This document shows, one piece after another, positions 9,631 to 19,467 of a stretch of DNA of 64,000 nucleotides. Below the pieces are notes generated by a model. That model had not been told where the DNA came from, made no database searches, and saw nothing but the letters and a program-made list of their open reading frames with translations. Origin of the DNA: Pseudomonadota bacterium (lineage in GTDB: Bacteria > Pseudomonadota > Alphaproteobacteria > Rhizobiales > Hyphomicrobiaceae). Each line of letters starts with the position of its first letter. Position 1 is the stretch's first letter. The stretch covers positions 1 to 64,000 of the forward strand of contig JAEZAW010000239.1 of NCBI GenBank assembly GCA_023430315.1, read 5' to 3'. Position numbers and translations under genes: made by a program.

Positions 9631-10212
9631 TTATGGTTTTCGCAGACCGGCCTGTTTGCCGATCGGATCGGAGATCTGCCCTTCGTCCGCGGAATGCGGT
9701 GGAATCCACTTCGCGATGTTACTCAGCTGCCAGCGCGCACCGAAGAACGCGAGAATGGCGGTGAGCAGCGTTGGCAGGAAGCTGTCGGAAGGCGCGGCTC
9801 CGGACGGGAGCAGTAGTTGCGCACCGGTTACGATCAGCGTTGCCCCGCCAATGGCGGAGGCGGCGACGATGAAAAGGTCGAAGAAGGCGATCGCGACGAT
9901 CGCGCCGATGATGCCACCGCACAGCGCGAGTATGGTCCCAAGAACGCCGGACATCGCCCGATCCAGGCCGAGCAGGGATGCAATCGCGAGGACGAGCATC
10001 ACACCGCCCGCAAAGCCGATCAATGCGCGTTTGTAGGGTACGATAGCGTAAGCGGCACATGCAAAAATGATCCCGGCAATGATGCCGAGAACGATTGCGG
10101 TCACCCCAACGTCGCCCGTCAGCCACTTGCCAAGCAGCAGTCCGATCTCGAAGCCGAACAGGCCATAGAAGATGGGCAGCCACGCATAGAACAGGAGGAG
10201 ACCGAAACCCAT
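9631..10212 (-). CDS. TMEM198/DUF4203-like multi-pass membrane protein
   Basis: 193 residues with about seven short, glycine-rich transmembrane segments running almost without loops from residue 3 to 155, then a soluble tail. This compact pattern fits the TM7S3/TMEM198-like (DUF4203) group, whose bacterial members have no assigned activity. The ATG at 10212 is preceded by GGGGATC. It is the first gene of the operon that continues into the patatin-like lipase and the GntP permease, with gaps of only three bases, so a role in membrane lipid handling is possible but unproven. Confidence 0.7.
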   Translation of the reverse strand: MGFGLLLFYAWLPIFYGLFGFEIGLLLGKWLTGDVGVTAIVLGIIAGIIFACAAYAIVPYKRALIGFAGGVMLVLAIASLLGLDRAMSGVLGTILALCGGIIGAIVAIAFFDLFIVAASAIGGATLIVTGAQLLLPSGAAPSDSFLPTLLTAILAFFGARWQLSNIAKWIPPHSADEGQISDPIGKQAGLRKP

Positions 10213-10346
10213 GATCCCCGATGCCGCACAGAATTAGCAGCAACCCGAACGAGAAAGCCATGTCTCATCCCCTGCACGCCAAGCGCGCGGCGCGGCGGCT
10301 GGACTGGGAAGCAGCCAGCACCTCAACACTAGTAAGGACTGCACTG

Positions 10347-10371
10347 AGGGCTCCTATCAGGGCTAGCCCTC
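10347..10371. repeat. inverted repeat with internal 12-base palindrome
   Basis: GAGGGCT (10347-10353) can pair with AGCCCTC (10365-10371), and AGGGCTAGCCCT at 10359-10370 is itself a perfect palindrome. It lies in the roughly 290-base gap between the TMEM198-like operon and the next promoter. It may be a regulatory site or hairpin; nothing else is evident in this gap. Confidence 0.4.
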
Positions 10372-10499
10372 AATCCATCGGGGGGCCGCCCTTAGAGCAC
10401 GATCGCTTCGGATGGACGCGCCGCGCGCGGCGTCGACGATCCGCCACGCGTGCCTCGGCGCACCCGAGCTCCATAGGTTATTTGGAAGTACGCACGCAC

Positions 10500-10525
10500 G
10501 GAACGGATGGTGAGGGTTGCGCGTT
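10500..10525 (+). promoter_or_regulatory. sigma-EcfG-type promoter (GGAAC-N17-CGTT)
   Basis: GGAAC at 10500-10504 and CGTT at 10522-10525 match the general stress response consensus exactly. The -10 element ends only ten bases before the ATG at 10536, so a transcript starting at the usual distance would have almost no leader. Confidence 0.65.
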
Positions 10526-10535
10526 CAACAAGATC

Positions 10536-10721
10536 ATGGACACACATCTTACAACTTTGGAACGCGCTTTTCAGCTCGCCAAGTCGGGCGGTTGTAAAAC
10601 GATTGAGGAACTCAAGAGGGCTCTCCGCACGGAAGGGCACTCCACGACGCACATCATCGGGCGCTCGCTGACGAAGCAGCTCCGCGAGTTGATGAAGCGG
10701 CCGCCTGACAAGAGCGCCTAG
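10536..10721 (+). CDS. small conserved hypothetical protein (61 aa)
   Basis: MDTHLTTLERAF... is a basic, all-alpha protein of 61 residues: a helix (residues 4-16), a short turn, a helix rich in Glu/Arg around EELKRALR, and a C-terminal SLTKQLRELMKR helix. It resembles short uncharacterised proteins I associate with Bradyrhizobium relatives. The shape could suit DNA or RNA binding, but no motif proves it. There is no Shine-Dalgarno sequence; the stress-type promoter immediately before the ATG suggests leaderless translation and stress induction. Confidence 0.6.
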   Translation: MDTHLTTLERAFQLAKSGGCKTIEELKRALRTEGHSTTHIIGRSLTKQLRELMKRPPDKSA

Positions 10722-10800
10722 CAAACTCGGTATGCATTTGTAGGGAACAGTCCAGGGGGCGCCCGCGCTGCCTCAGCGATTTGGCGTTTCCTAACGCTTG

Positions 10801-11172
10801 TCACTCGGTAACATCGACGAAGGTCCGAAGAAGAGACACAAGTGCTGCCGCCGAAATGGGCTTCGACAAGAAGGGGGCGCCGTGAAAGCCAGGCGGGAAC
10901 TGTCTTTGTGAGTTCCCTGAAACGACGACGAATGGATTTCCCCTCGATTTCAACGCGAGCGCGACAGGCTCCGAGTTCTCGTGGCCGAGATGAATATCGA
11001 GCACCGCAACGTCGCAGCCGACCTCGTCCAGTAGCTTCAATGCGCTTGCCACCGACGTTGCGGGGCCAACGACCTCGAACCCGGCATCGGTGAGCTGGTC
11101 TGCTACGTCCATAGCAAGCAGCGGCTCATCCTCGACCACCAACGTGCGATTGCCCCTGCGCCGCTCGTTCAT
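10801..11172 (-). CDS. single-domain response regulator
   Basis: A 123-residue stand-alone receiver domain with no output domain. It has the acidic pocket in LVVEDEP (residues 11-17), the phospho-acceptor Asp59 in AVLDIHLG, a conserved Ser/Thr in VVVSGNS and a Lys in FLSKPIS. Such proteins relay or titrate phosphoryl groups. The ATG at 11172 overlaps the TGA of the upstream REC-HWE kinase by four bases and has GAAGG in front, so the two are translationally coupled and the kinase is the natural partner. In several Alphaproteobacteria comparable regulator/HWE pairs feed the PhyR general stress pathway; here this is inference. Confidence 0.88.
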   Translation of the reverse strand: MNERRRGNRTLVVEDEPLLAMDVADQLTDAGFEVVGPATSVASALKLLDEVGCDVAVLDIHLGHENSEPVALALKSRGNPFVVVSGNSQRQFPPGFHGAPFLSKPISAAALVSLLRTFVDVTE

Positions 11173-12395
11173 GGGTCGGCCTTCTTTTCGTCGCTCAGTC
11201 CGTCTGCGGCCTCGTGATCTCGAATTTTCGCCGTGGGACACGCAAGCTGCCAGCTAAAGCCCGAGGGCGCATATTCGAGTTTCACCTCGCCATCGAGGCT
11301 CAACTCGACCATGTTCTTTATGACCTTGGAACCGAAGCCACGACGCCTCGGGGCATGGATGCGGGGGCCGTCGCTTTCTCTCCAGCTCATCAAGAAGCGG
11401 CGGTGATCGCCGCCGCTGCCGACCAATTGCCAGGCAATATCGACATGCCCCTTCTGGTTGGAGAGAGCACCGTGCTTGACGGCATTCGTCGCGAGTTCAT
11501 GCACGGCCATGCCGATGGATTGGACTGCCGACGCGGCGACCCTGAGCGGAGGGCCACTGAGAATGATCCTCTCCCCCACGAGATCCTCGAAATGTGCGAG
11601 CTGGGCGCGAATGAGCGTCGAAAAATCAATACTCCGCCACTGGCTGTTGAGCAGGAGATCCTGATGCGTGGATAGCGCCTGAACGCGGCGCGTGAAGCGC
11701 TGAACGAACTCGCTCGGGGCGCTGACCGCCGTCTGTTTCGCGATTGCCAGAACCAGGCTCAGAATGTTCTTCGAGCGATGGTTCACCTCATTCAGCAGGG
11801 TCTGAATTTCCTTCGTACGCTCGGCGACCTGCTGCTCCAGCGTCACATTGAGCTCGCGTAGTTGCTCCTCGGCTCTGCGTCGCGACGCGACTTCCGCCTG
11901 CAGCGCCTGGTTGGCGAACTCGACCTCGCGTTGCTTGCGATGGAGATCCGCAAAGACAGAAACCTTCGAACGAAGAACAGCGGAATTCACGGGCTTGTAG
12001 AGATAGTCGACGGCGCCGCTGCCGTAACCATCGAGCACGTGTTGATCCTCGTTGTAGTAGGCAGTGAGAAAGATGATCGGTATGAGAGAGCTTTTCTTGC
12101 GCTCCTTGATCATCTTCGCGAGCTCGAGGCCGGTTGTTCCGGGCATTCGGATATCAAGTATGATCAACGCGAACTGCCGCGAAAGGAGAGCCAGCAAGGC
12201 TTGGTCAGCAGACTCCGCGCGCACAAGTCGATACCGTGGATCGTCGAGGATCGTCTCGAGCACCATCAGGTTCTTCGGCTCGTCGTCGACGATCAGAATG
12301 TTGATCGGAGCTTCAACCGGCATAGGGGCGATAGCCTCCGGCTCCGCAAGGCCCTCGGATAAACGGGCTGCCGCATCGTTGCTGAGCGTTTGCAT
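11169..12395 (-). CDS. REC-HWE/HisKA_2 sensor histidine kinase
   Basis: 408 residues, apparently cytoplasmic. An N-terminal receiver domain (residues ~31-150, Asp81 in ILDIRMPG, Lys134 in LYKPV) is joined by a coiled coil (~152-198) to an HWE/HisKA_2 kinase core. The phospho-accepting His206 lies in NEVNHRSKN, and the ATP-binding N-box in VHELATNAVKHG near residue 300. A kinase with a built-in receiver is probably switched by phosphorylation from another kinase. It is encoded just downstream of the poly-HAMP kinase and overlaps the receiver-only gene, so these three may form one phosphorelay. HWE kinases often control PhyR in this class, which would fit the promoters seen here. Confidence 0.88.
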   Translation of the reverse strand: MQTLSNDAAARLSEGLAEPEAIAPMPVEAPINILIVDDEPKNLMVLETILDDPRYRLVRAESADQALLALLSRQFALIILDIRMPGTTGLELAKMIKERKKSSLIPIIFLTAYYNEDQHVLDGYGSGAVDYLYKPVNSAVLRSKVSVFADLHRKQREVEFANQALQAEVASRRRAEEQLRELNVTLEQQVAERTKEIQTLLNEVNHRSKNILSLVLAIAKQTAVSAPSEFVQRFTRRVQALSTHQDLLLNSQWRSIDFSTLIRAQLAHFEDLVGERIILSGPPLRVAASAVQSIGMAVHELATNAVKHGALSNQKGHVDIAWQLVGSGGDHRRFLMSWRESDGPRIHAPRRRGFGSKVIKNMVELSLDGEVKLEYAPSGFSWQLACPTAKIRDHEAADGLSDEKKADP

Positions 12396-12481
12396 CGAAT
12401 ATTCTCACTAGCGTCGTTAGGCTTGGTCGACGACAGTCAGTACTGTCAGGCGCGGCAACTCGTTCCTCCTCCTCGGCCTAT

Positions 12482-15400
12482 TCACCGGAAGAGCCACACG
12501 CGCATGAGTGAGAGAAGCTGGTCGGGGTTGACTGGTTTCGAGATGTAGTCGCTGGCACCCGCGTCCAAGCACTTCTCGCGATCGCCCTTCATCGCCTTGG
12601 CTGTAAGAGCCAGAATGGGCAGAGTGCGGTGCTCCGACATGGCGCGTATGCTCCGCATGGTCTCATAGCCATCCATATCGGGCATCATGATGTCCATGAG
12701 CACAATATCGAGATCGGGTGTATTCTGAACGATCTCGATCGCCGCGCGACCGCTCGTCGTATTGAGCACCTCCATCTCGTAATTTTCGAGCAGGGAGGTC
12801 AGCGCAAATATGTTCCGTGCATCGTCGTCGACGACGAGCACTTTGCGAGACTTCAATACCTCGTTGGAGCCGTGAAGCCGCTGCAGCATCGTCTGCTTGC
12901 TCATCGGCAGATCGGTTACTACGCGATGCAAGAACAAGGAGGTCTCGTCGAGCAAGCGCTCCGGCGATTGGACATCCTTGATGACGATGCTCTTGGCCAC
13001 TGCCCTGAGCCTGGCATGCTCTTCAGCCATCAAGTCCTTGCCGGTGAAGACCACAACGGCGAGATCTGTCCAATTCGGGTTCTTGCGCACTTTCTCGAGC
13101 AGATCGAAGCCCGTCATATCCGGCAGCCGCATGTCGAGCACCATGCAGTCGGTCGTCTTGTCACTCAGCGCGTGAAGCGCCTCGCGGCCCGTCGGAACTG
13201 CAACCACCTCGATATCGTCGTGGTCCAGCAATTCGACGATCGACTGCCGCTCGATATCGTTGTCCTCGACGATCAGCAGCCGCTTCTTGCGTGGTGCGGT
13301 GAACTGCTTGATCCGGTCGAATGCCGCTTCCAGACCTTCGGTCGTCGGGCCCTTGACGACATAGGAGAACGCACCGTGCGCGAGCCCATGTCGACGCTCA
13401 TCCTCGAGCGTGATGACCTGCACGGGAATATGGCGCGTTGCCGGATCGAGCTTGAGTTGGTTCAGAACCGTCCAGCCGAGCATGTCCGGAAGGAAGATAT
13501 CCAGGGAGATGGCCGTCGGACGGAACTGGCGTGCAAGAAACAGCCCTGCGGCGCCCTTGTTGGTGACGATGCCCTTGAAGCCTTTCTCGCGCGCCATATC
13601 GAGCAGAATGCGAGCGTAGTGGCTGTCGTCCTCGATGATCAAGAGTACGGGATGGCCCTTCGCGATATCATTGCGATCGTCCTGGATGGGTTCTTCGCGA
13701 GGTACCGGCAGGCTGATCAGCTCGCGTGTCTCCGTGACGGCCGCAATGCGCGTGTCGCCGGAAATATCGATGAGGCCTTCGGAGCCGGCATAGCGGAGCG
13801 GGAGAAACAAAGTGAACGTGCTGCCCTTCCCGAGTGTGCTCGCAAGCCTGATCTCGCCACCGAGCAACTGCGCCAGCTCTTTGCTGATGGCGAGGCCGAG
13901 ACCAGTTCCACCAAATTTGCGCGAGGTACCAGCATCGGCCTGCTGGAAAGCTTCGAAAATCAGCTTCTGCTTTTCCGGTGCGATGCCGATCCCCGTATCC
14001 TCGACCGTGAAGGCGATGACGTGTTCTGCTTTGCTGAGCACGGGATGACCGACGCTCCAGCCACTGCTCGCGGATTCGACGCGCACATTGACGTGGCCGC
14101 TGGCAGTGAACTTGACGGCATTGGAGAGAAGATTCTTGAGGATCTGTTGAAGTCGTTTTGGATCGCTGTCCATGGAATGCGGCAGCGTATCCGCGAAGTG
14201 CACGTAGAACGGCAGACTCTTGGCTTCGGCCACGTGACGGAAGTTCCGATCGATCGTCTCATGCAGACCAGCGAACGTGATCTCCTCGATCTCGACAGTA
14301 ACGGTTCCGGACTCGATCTTCGAGAGATCGAGAATGTCGTTGATCAGATGCAGGAGATCGGAGCCGGACGAGTGGATGTTCCGTGAGAAATCCACCTCCC
14401 GCTCGGAGAGGCTTCCGGATGCATTCGCGGCGAGCTGCTGACTGAGGATGAGGATCGAATTCAGGGGCGTGCGCAACTCGTGCGACATGTTCGCCAGGAA
14501 TTCCGATTTATACTTCGATGTGAGCGCCAGCTCCGCAGCCTTCTCCTCGAGGGCGTAACGCGCCTGCTCGACTTCGGCGTTCTTGCGCTCCACCTCGGCA
14601 TTCTGCTCGGCAAGCAGCCGCGCCTTGGTTCCGAGTTCCTCGTTCCTGAGCTGAAGCTCGCTCTGGCGCGACTGCAGTTCGACGGTGAGCTGCTGCGATT
14701 GCGTGAGCAAGCCCTCGGTGCGCATGGTCGCTTCGATCGTATTGAACACGACGCCGATACTCAGTGTGAGCTGATCGAGAAATGCGAGATCGACCTCCGA
14801 GAATGGCTGCAGCGCCGCCAGCTCGATGACGGCTTTGGTCTCGCCTTCGAACAGCACCGGCAGCACGACAATGCTGATCCGCTTGGCTTCGCCGAGGCTG
14901 GAGGAGATCGTGATGAATTCGCTCGGAACATCCGTCAGCAGGATCCGCTTCTTCTCGACGGCGCACTGGCCGGCAAGGCCCTCGCCCAGAGCCAATCTTT
15001 CTATGATCGTGCCTCGATGTGCGTAGCTCGAGAGCAGCCTCAGCTCGCCGCCGCCATCGCCACCGCTGAGGTGATAGATCGTGCCCTGATAGGCCTTGAT
15101 GAGTGGGCTCAGCTCGCTCAGTAGAATCTGGCTGACCGTGTTGAGCTCGCGTTGGCCCTGTAGCATGCCAGTGAAGCGGGCCAGATTGGTCTTCAACCAA
15201 CCCTCATCGCGGTTGCGCGCCGTCGTCTCGCGCAAATTGGAAATCATCGTGTTGATGTTGTCTTTCAGCTCGGCGACTTCGCCGCGCGTCTCCACTTGGA
15301 TCGAGCGCGTGAGGTCGCCCTTCGTCACGGCAGTGGCAACCTCTGCAATGGCGCGCACCTGACTGGTGAGATTTGCCGCGAGCAAGTTGACGTTGCCGGT

Positions 15401-18235
15401 CAGATCCTTCCACGTTCCGGCAGCGCCGGGGACGTTGGCCTGACCGCCGAGCCGGCCTTCGACGCCGACCTCTCTGGCGACGTTCGTCACCTGCTCGGCG
15501 AAGGTCGCGAGGGTGTCGATCATATTGTTGATCGTGTCTGCAAGTGCCGCAACCTCGCCCTTGGCCTGCACGGTCAGCCGCTGATTGAGGTTGCCGTTGG
15601 CGACCGCCGTCACGACTTTGACGATGCCTCGCACCTGCTCGGTGAGATTCGAGGCCATGAAGTTCACGTTGTCGGTCAGATCTCGCCAAGTACCGCCGAC
15701 GCCGGCCACCTGAGCCTGTCCGCCGAGCTTGCCCTCGGTGCCGACCTCACGCGCCACGCGCGTCACCTCGCCGGCGAAGGCATTGAGCTGATCGACCATC
15801 GTGTTGATGGTGTTCTTCAGCTCGAGAATTTCACCCTTCACGTCGACCGTGATCTTGCGATTGAGATCGCCGCGCGCGATGGCCGTTGCGACGTCGGCGA
15901 TGTTGCGAACCTGGCCCGTCAGATTGGAGGCCATCGAGTTCACGTTGTCGGGGAGGTCCTTCCAGGTGCCGGCGACACCGGGGACCGCCGCCTGTCCACC
16001 GAGCTTGCCTTCGGTGCCGCCCTCGCGCGCAACACGGCTCACCTCGGCGGCGAAGGAGCGGAGCTGATCCACCATGGTATTGATGGTTTCTTTCAGCTCC
16101 AGGATCTCGCCGCGGACGTCGACCGTGATCTTTTTCGACAGGTCACCGTTGGCGACGGCGATCGTGACCTCGGCTATATTCCGCACCTGGCCCGTCAGAT
16201 TGTTGGCCATCGAGTTGACGTTGTCGGTGAGGTCCTTCCACGTGCCGGCGACACCGGGGACGGCCGCCTGTCCGCCAAGCTTGCCTTCGGTGCCGACCTC
16301 GCGCGCGACACGGCTGACCTCGCCGGCGAAGGCATTGAGCTGATCGACCATCGTGTTGATGGTGTTCTTCACCTCGAGGATCTCGCCGCGAACATCCGCC
16401 GTGATCTTCTTCGAAAGATCGCCGCGCGCCACGGCTGTGGTGACCTCTGCGATATTGCGGACCTGTCCCGTCAGGTTCGACGCCATGAAGTTCACGTTGT
16501 CAGTGAGGTCTTTCCACGTGCCGGCGACGCCGGGAACGGCCGCCTGTCCGCCGAGCTTGCCTTCGGTGCCGACCTCGCGGGCGACGCGCGTGACTTCGGA
16601 TGCAAAGCCGTTGAGCTGATCGACCATCGTATTGATAGTGTTCTTCAGGGCCAGGATCTCGCCCTTCACGTCGACCGTGATCTTGCGTGAGAGGTCGCCT
16701 TTCGCAACGGCCGTCGTCACTTCGGCGATATTGCGCACCTGTCCCGTCAGGTTCGACGCCATCGAATTGACGTTGTCGGTGAGGTCTTTCCAAGTACCGG
16801 CCACACCCTCGACGGCGGCTTGCCCACCGAGAATGCCTTCGGTGCCCACCTCGCGCGCGACGCGCGTCACCTCCGAGGCGAAGCCGTTGAGCTGATCGAC
16901 CATCGTATTGATGGTGTTCTTCAGCGCCAGGATTTCGCCCTTCACGTCGACCGTGATCTTTCGGGAAAGATCGCCTTTCGCAACGGCCGTCGTCACCTCG
17001 GCAATGTTGCGCACCTGACCCGTCAAGTTCGACGCCATGGAGTTCACGGAGTCGGTGAGATCCTTCCACGTACCGGCGACGCCACCAACCTGAGCCTGTC
17101 CGCCGAGCTTGCCTTCGGTGCCGACTTCGCGGGCGACGCGCGTCACCTCGGCCGCAAAGCCGTTGAGCTGATCGACCATCGTATTGATCGTCTCTTTCAG
17201 CTCGAGAATCTCGCCCTTCACATCGACGGTGATCTTGCGTGAAAGATCACCGCGAGCAACGGCCGTGGTCACCTGCGCGATGTTGCGAACCTGCGCCGTC
17301 AGGTTGGTCGCCATGGCGTTCACGGAGTCGGTGAGATCTTTCCATGTACCCGCGACACCGGGAACAACTGCCTGTCCGCCGAGGCGCCCGTCTGTGCCGA
17401 CTTCGCGGGCGACGCGCGTCACCTCCGAAGCGAAAGCGCGCAGCTGATCCACCATCGTGTTGATGGCTTCCTTGAGCAGCAGGATCTCGCCGCGAACGTC
17501 GACCGTGATCTTCTTCGACAAGTCGCCATTGGCGACAGCAATCGTCACATCAGCAATATTGCGAACCTGAGCCGTGAGGTTGCCCGCCATTTGGTTGACG
17601 GACTCGGTGAGTTCCCGCCAGACGCCCGAGACGCCCTTCACCTGCGCCTGGCCGCCCAACTTGCCTTGCGTTCCCACCTCGCGGGCGACGCGCGTCACCT
17701 CGGATGTGAACACGGAGAGCTGCTCGATCATCGCATTGACGAGCTTCGCCGAGCGTAGGAATTCGCCCTTGAGAGCGCGCCCGTCGACCTCCAGCTCCAT
17801 GGACTGTCCGAGGTCGCCCTTCGCGACGGCACCAATCGTGCGCGCGATTTCGGTCGTCGGCCGCACGAGATCATCGAGCAGCGTGTTGATGGAATCGACT
17901 TTCGCCGCCCACTCGCCACCCATCCCCTGCAGCGACATGCGCTGCCGGAGACGACCTTCTCTACCGACCGTCACGCTCAAGCGGGTCAGGTCACGCCAGA
18001 TGCGCTCTTGGTCGCTGATGGCTTGATTGAATGCTTCCGCTATGCGCGCATCGGTCCCGTCCCAGTCCAGCGGCAGGCGCGCGGAGAAGTCACCCTCGCG
18101 AAATGCAATCATCGCGGACAGAATTCTGCGAGATCGGGCTTCTGCTCCTTCCACTCTGCTCGACGGTGTCGCGAGTTCACTGGATGCGGCAGTCTCCGGC
18201 TTCCTACGTGAACGGGGCAGAGTGGTGTCGGTCAT
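12482..18235 (-). CDS. poly-HAMP hybrid histidine kinase, Nik1/Os-1-like
   Basis: A 1,917-residue cytoplasmic-looking protein with no membrane segment. Order: about ten tandem ~92-residue HAMP units (residues ~45-1005), a GAF-like domain (~1040-1180), a coiled coil, HisKA with His1252 in NMSHELRTP, an HATPase (~1355-1480), and three receiver domains starting near residues 1525, 1648 and 1793. The HAMP units contain [11 protein letters not shown] and [11 protein letters not shown] motifs, as in fungal group III osmosensing kinases. One unit carries unusual changes (AREGG for AREVG, DLPDN for DLTDN). The ATG at 18235 has GGTGAG upstream. A stress-type promoter lies 222 bases upstream, implying a long leader. 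Signal and partners are unknown; the adjacent REC-HWE kinase is a candidate. Confidence 0.9.
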   Translation of the reverse strand: MTDTTLPRSRRKPETAASSELATPSSRVEGAEARSRRILSAMIAFREGDFSARLPLDWDGTDARIAEAFNQAISDQERIWRDLTRLSVTVGREGRLRQRMSLQGMGGEWAAKVDSINTLLDDLVRPTTEIARTIGAVAKGDLGQSMELEVDGRALKGEFLRSAKLVNAMIEQLSVFTSEVTRVAREVGTQGKLGGQAQVKGVSGVWRELTESVNQMAGNLTAQVRNIADVTIAVANGDLSKKITVDVRGEILLLKEAINTMVDQLRAFASEVTRVAREVGTDGRLGGQAVVPGVAGTWKDLTDSVNAMATNLTAQVRNIAQVTTAVARGDLSRKITVDVKGEILELKETINTMVDQLNGFAAEVTRVAREVGTEGKLGGQAQVGGVAGTWKDLTDSVNSMASNLTGQVRNIAEVTTAVAKGDLSRKITVDVKGEILALKNTINTMVDQLNGFASEVTRVAREVGTEGILGGQAAVEGVAGTWKDLTDNVNSMASNLTGQVRNIAEVTTAVAKGDLSRKITVDVKGEILALKNTINTMVDQLNGFASEVTRVAREVGTEGKLGGQAAVPGVAGTWKDLTDNVNFMASNLTGQVRNIAEVTTAVARGDLSKKITADVRGEILEVKNTINTMVDQLNAFAGEVSRVAREVGTEGKLGGQAAVPGVAGTWKDLTDNVNSMANNLTGQVRNIAEVTIAVANGDLSKKITVDVRGEILELKETINTMVDQLRSFAAEVSRVAREGGTEGKLGGQAAVPGVAGTWKDLPDNVNSMASNLTGQVRNIADVATAIARGDLNRKITVDVKGEILELKNTINTMVDQLNAFAGEVTRVAREVGTEGKLGGQAQVAGVGGTWRDLTDNVNFMASNLTEQVRGIVKVVTAVANGNLNQRLTVQAKGEVAALADTINNMIDTLATFAEQVTNVAREVGVEGRLGGQANVPGAAGTWKDLTGNVNLLAANLTSQVRAIAEVATAVTKGDLTRSIQVETRGEVAELKDNINTMISNLRETTARNRDEGWLKTNLARFTGMLQGQRELNTVSQILLSELSPLIKAYQGTIYHLSGGDGGGELRLLSSYAHRGTIIERLALGEGLAGQCAVEKKRILLTDVPSEFITISSSLGEAKRISIVVLPVLFEGETKAVIELAALQPFSEVDLAFLDQLTLSIGVVFNTIEATMRTEGLLTQSQQLTVELQSRQSELQLRNEELGTKARLLAEQNAEVERKNAEVEQARYALEEKAAELALTSKYKSEFLANMSHELRTPLNSILILSQQLAANASGSLSEREVDFSRNIHSSGSDLLHLINDILDLSKIESGTVTVEIEEITFAGLHETIDRNFRHVAEAKSLPFYVHFADTLPHSMDSDPKRLQQILKNLLSNAVKFTASGHVNVRVESASSGWSVGHPVLSKAEHVIAFTVEDTGIGIAPEKQKLIFEAFQQADAGTSRKFGGTGLGLAISKELAQLLGGEIRLASTLGKGSTFTLFLPLRYAGSEGLIDISGDTRIAAVTETRELISLPVPREEPIQDDRNDIAKGHPVLLIIEDDSHYARILLDMAREKGFKGIVTNKGAAGLFLARQFRPTAISLDIFLPDMLGWTVLNQLKLDPATRHIPVQVITLEDERRHGLAHGAFSYVVKGPTTEGLEAAFDRIKQFTAPRKKRLLIVEDNDIERQSIVELLDHDDIEVVAVPTGREALHALSDKTTDCMVLDMRLPDMTGFDLLEKVRKNPNWTDLAVVVFTGKDLMAEEHARLRAVAKSIVIKDVQSPERLLDETSLFLHRVVTDLPMSKQTMLQRLHGSNEVLKSRKVLVVDDDARNIFALTSLLENYEMEVLNTTSGRAAIEIVQNTPDLDIVLMDIMMPDMDGYETMRSIRAMSEHRTLPILALTAKAMKGDREKCLDAGASDYISKPVNPDQLLSLMRVWLFR
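15230..17860 (-). repeat. tandem 276-base repeats encoding HAMP units
   Basis: About nine to ten direct repeats of roughly 276 bases inside the hybrid-kinase gene. The central units differ by only a few codons, and two adjacent ones (about 16,500-17,050) are almost the same in protein sequence. The terminal units are the most diverged. Such an array can gain or lose units by recombination and is easily collapsed in assembly. Confidence 0.85.
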
Positions 18236-18457
18236 GTTCTCACCGCGACAGTAGAATGCTCACTTCGTGCGAGACAGCGCGGCGTTCACCGCGCGCCGTC
18301 ACGGCTCCATCCAGGTGCATCAGCGGCGGCTACCGCTGGCTACTGAGATTGTCGAAGTGTCCCTCTCGAAGAATTGCCTAAGCCCTGCACGCGCGCAAGC
18401 GACGGCATGCAATAACTTATTGAATCCAATAGGATATCTACGGACCCAGTTTAGATA

Positions 18458-18482
18458 AACGCTTGAAGTCGGCTTTAGTTCC
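18458..18482 (-). promoter_or_regulatory. sigma-EcfG-type promoter (GGAAC-N16-CGTT), minus strand
   Basis: Read on the minus strand, GGAAC (18478-18482) and CGTT (18458-18461) are 16 bases apart. It points at the poly-HAMP kinase, 222 bases ahead of its ATG. It is back to back with the plus-strand promoter at 18574. Confidence 0.65.
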
Positions 18483-18573
18483 ATTCAGCCGACGGCAGGG
18501 CTGGTCAGGATCGGCCGACGCGAGAATGTCTCCAAGCGCGGCTGCGCACGCTTTACGCTGGAGCGCGAGGAAC

Positions 18574-18598
18574 GGAACGCCGCCGATACCCGTGCGTT
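18574..18598 (+). promoter_or_regulatory. sigma-EcfG-type promoter (GGAAC-N16-CGTT)
   Basis: GGAAC at 18574-18578 and CGTT at 18595-18598 with a 16-base spacer, ending 32 bases before the ATG of the 69-residue membrane protein. A second GGAAC five bases earlier has no matching -10 element. Confidence 0.7.
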
Positions 18599-18630
18599 CG
18601 TCGAGGAAGACCTCAGCCAGGAGCAATCAC

Positions 18631-18840
18631 ATGGCGAGCAGGGACATTGAGCACGAAGCGCGAGAAGGGCGCGAGCATCGCGGCGTGAGCGGCACATTCA
18701 TCGCAGTTTGCGCGGCGATCATATTGCTGGCGATTGCATTCTTCGCAACCTACGAACCCACGGGCAACACATTCACGGAGTGGCCACGAAATGCGACCGC
18801 TCCGCAGCCTCAGTCGGAGCCCGCCGAGCGAAGGCCATGA
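18631..18840 (+). CDS. small single-pass membrane protein (69 aa)
   Basis: The charged N-terminus (MASRDIEHEAREGREHRG) is followed by one transmembrane helix at about residues 20-40 (FIAVCAAIILLAIAFFAT) and a Pro/Glu-rich tail, giving a probable N-in inner-membrane protein. AGGAG lies eight bases before the ATG, and an exact stress-type promoter lies 32 bases upstream. No family is recognised. It belongs to the run of small stress-type genes at 18.6-20.1 kb. Confidence 0.7.
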   Translation: MASRDIEHEAREGREHRGVSGTFIAVCAAIILLAIAFFATYEPTGNTFTEWPRNATAPQPQSEPAERRP

Positions 18841-18891
18841 ATGCAACGCCGCTCGACGCATTCCATCTCCTCGGCTGTGTGAGATAAACAG

Positions 18892-19101
18892 ATGTCGATC
18901 CATGAACTCGTTGCGGAAATCCGGGCCGCGGCAGGAAGCCTTCTCACTGCCGCGGCAGCGGCGGAGGATGGGGATCTGGCTGCTGCAGAGATTGGCGTCG
19001 AAGATGCTTTATTTCGCGCGCAAAGCATTCTTCCGCGCTTGCAGTCTGCGGCAATGGACACGCCGTCTGCGCCACCACCCGGCGATCCCTCGACTAAGTG
19101 A
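18892..19101 (+). CDS. small hypothetical protein (69 aa)
   Basis: MSIHELVAEIRAA... is an Ala-rich, largely helical 69-residue product with a Pro-rich tail. Codon use and residue order look protein-like, but the Shine-Dalgarno sequence is weak (GTGAGA). It follows the small membrane-protein gene by about 50 bases and could be co-transcribed from the same stress-type promoter. No family is recognised. Confidence 0.45.
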   Translation: MSIHELVAEIRAAAGSLLTAAAAAEDGDLAAAEIGVEDALFRAQSILPRLQSAAMDTPSAPPPGDPSTK

Positions 19102-19155
19102 TACGGACGAGGCGATGTGCGGCCATTGACCGTAAGAGTTCGCTTCGCCGGTGTC

Positions 19156-19181
19156 GGAACAAACTGATTTGGACGCACGTT
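19156..19181 (+). promoter_or_regulatory. sigma-EcfG-type promoter (GGAAC-N17-CGTT)
   Basis: GGAAC at 19156-19160 and CGTT at 19178-19181 with a 17-base spacer, ending 39 bases before the DUF2171 start codon. Confidence 0.7.
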
Positions 19182-19220
19182 GGTTGGCTACACAGCAGTC
19201 CAATCAGAGGAGTGAGAAGG

Positions 19221-19451
19221 ATGGCTATCAGCACATCTGAAATCCGCGAACACATGAAAGTCGTAGGTTCTGACGGTCAGCACGTTGGAACGGTCGATCG
19301 TGTGGAAGGTGACCGTATCAAGTTGACGAAGTCGGATCCGGCCGCCGGCGGGCAGCATCACTATATCGATCTGTCCGAAGTCGCGAAGATCAAGGGTGGC
19401 GAAGTCTGCCTGTCGTCGAAGGCGGAAGAAGCAAAGCAGCGCTTCAACTGA
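19221..19451 (+). CDS. DUF2171 domain protein
   Basis: A 76-residue protein starting MAISTSEIREHMKVVGSDG and continuing VGTVDRVEGDRIKLT. This is the PRC-barrel-like beta-rich fold of DUF2171, also seen in predicted stress-response proteins. The strand pattern and the conserved HHYIDLSEV stretch support the family. Its function is not established. The ATG has AGGAGTGAGAAGG in front, and an exact stress-type promoter lies 39 bases upstream. It probably heads a unit with the DUF421 gene downstream. Confidence 0.82.
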   Translation: MAISTSEIREHMKVVGSDGQHVGTVDRVEGDRIKLTKSDPAAGGQHHYIDLSEVAKIKGGEVCLSSKAEEAKQRFN

Positions 19452-19467
19452 GCCTTGGAAAACCACG

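Noticed and set aside
12629..14386. Long plus-strand open frame opposite the hybrid kinase
   Set aside because: It is antisense to highly conserved kinase and receiver domains and its product has no natural composition.
15296..16690. 464-codon plus-strand frame opposite the HAMP repeats
   Set aside because: It repeats with the 276-base period and is a shadow of the HAMP coding sequence.
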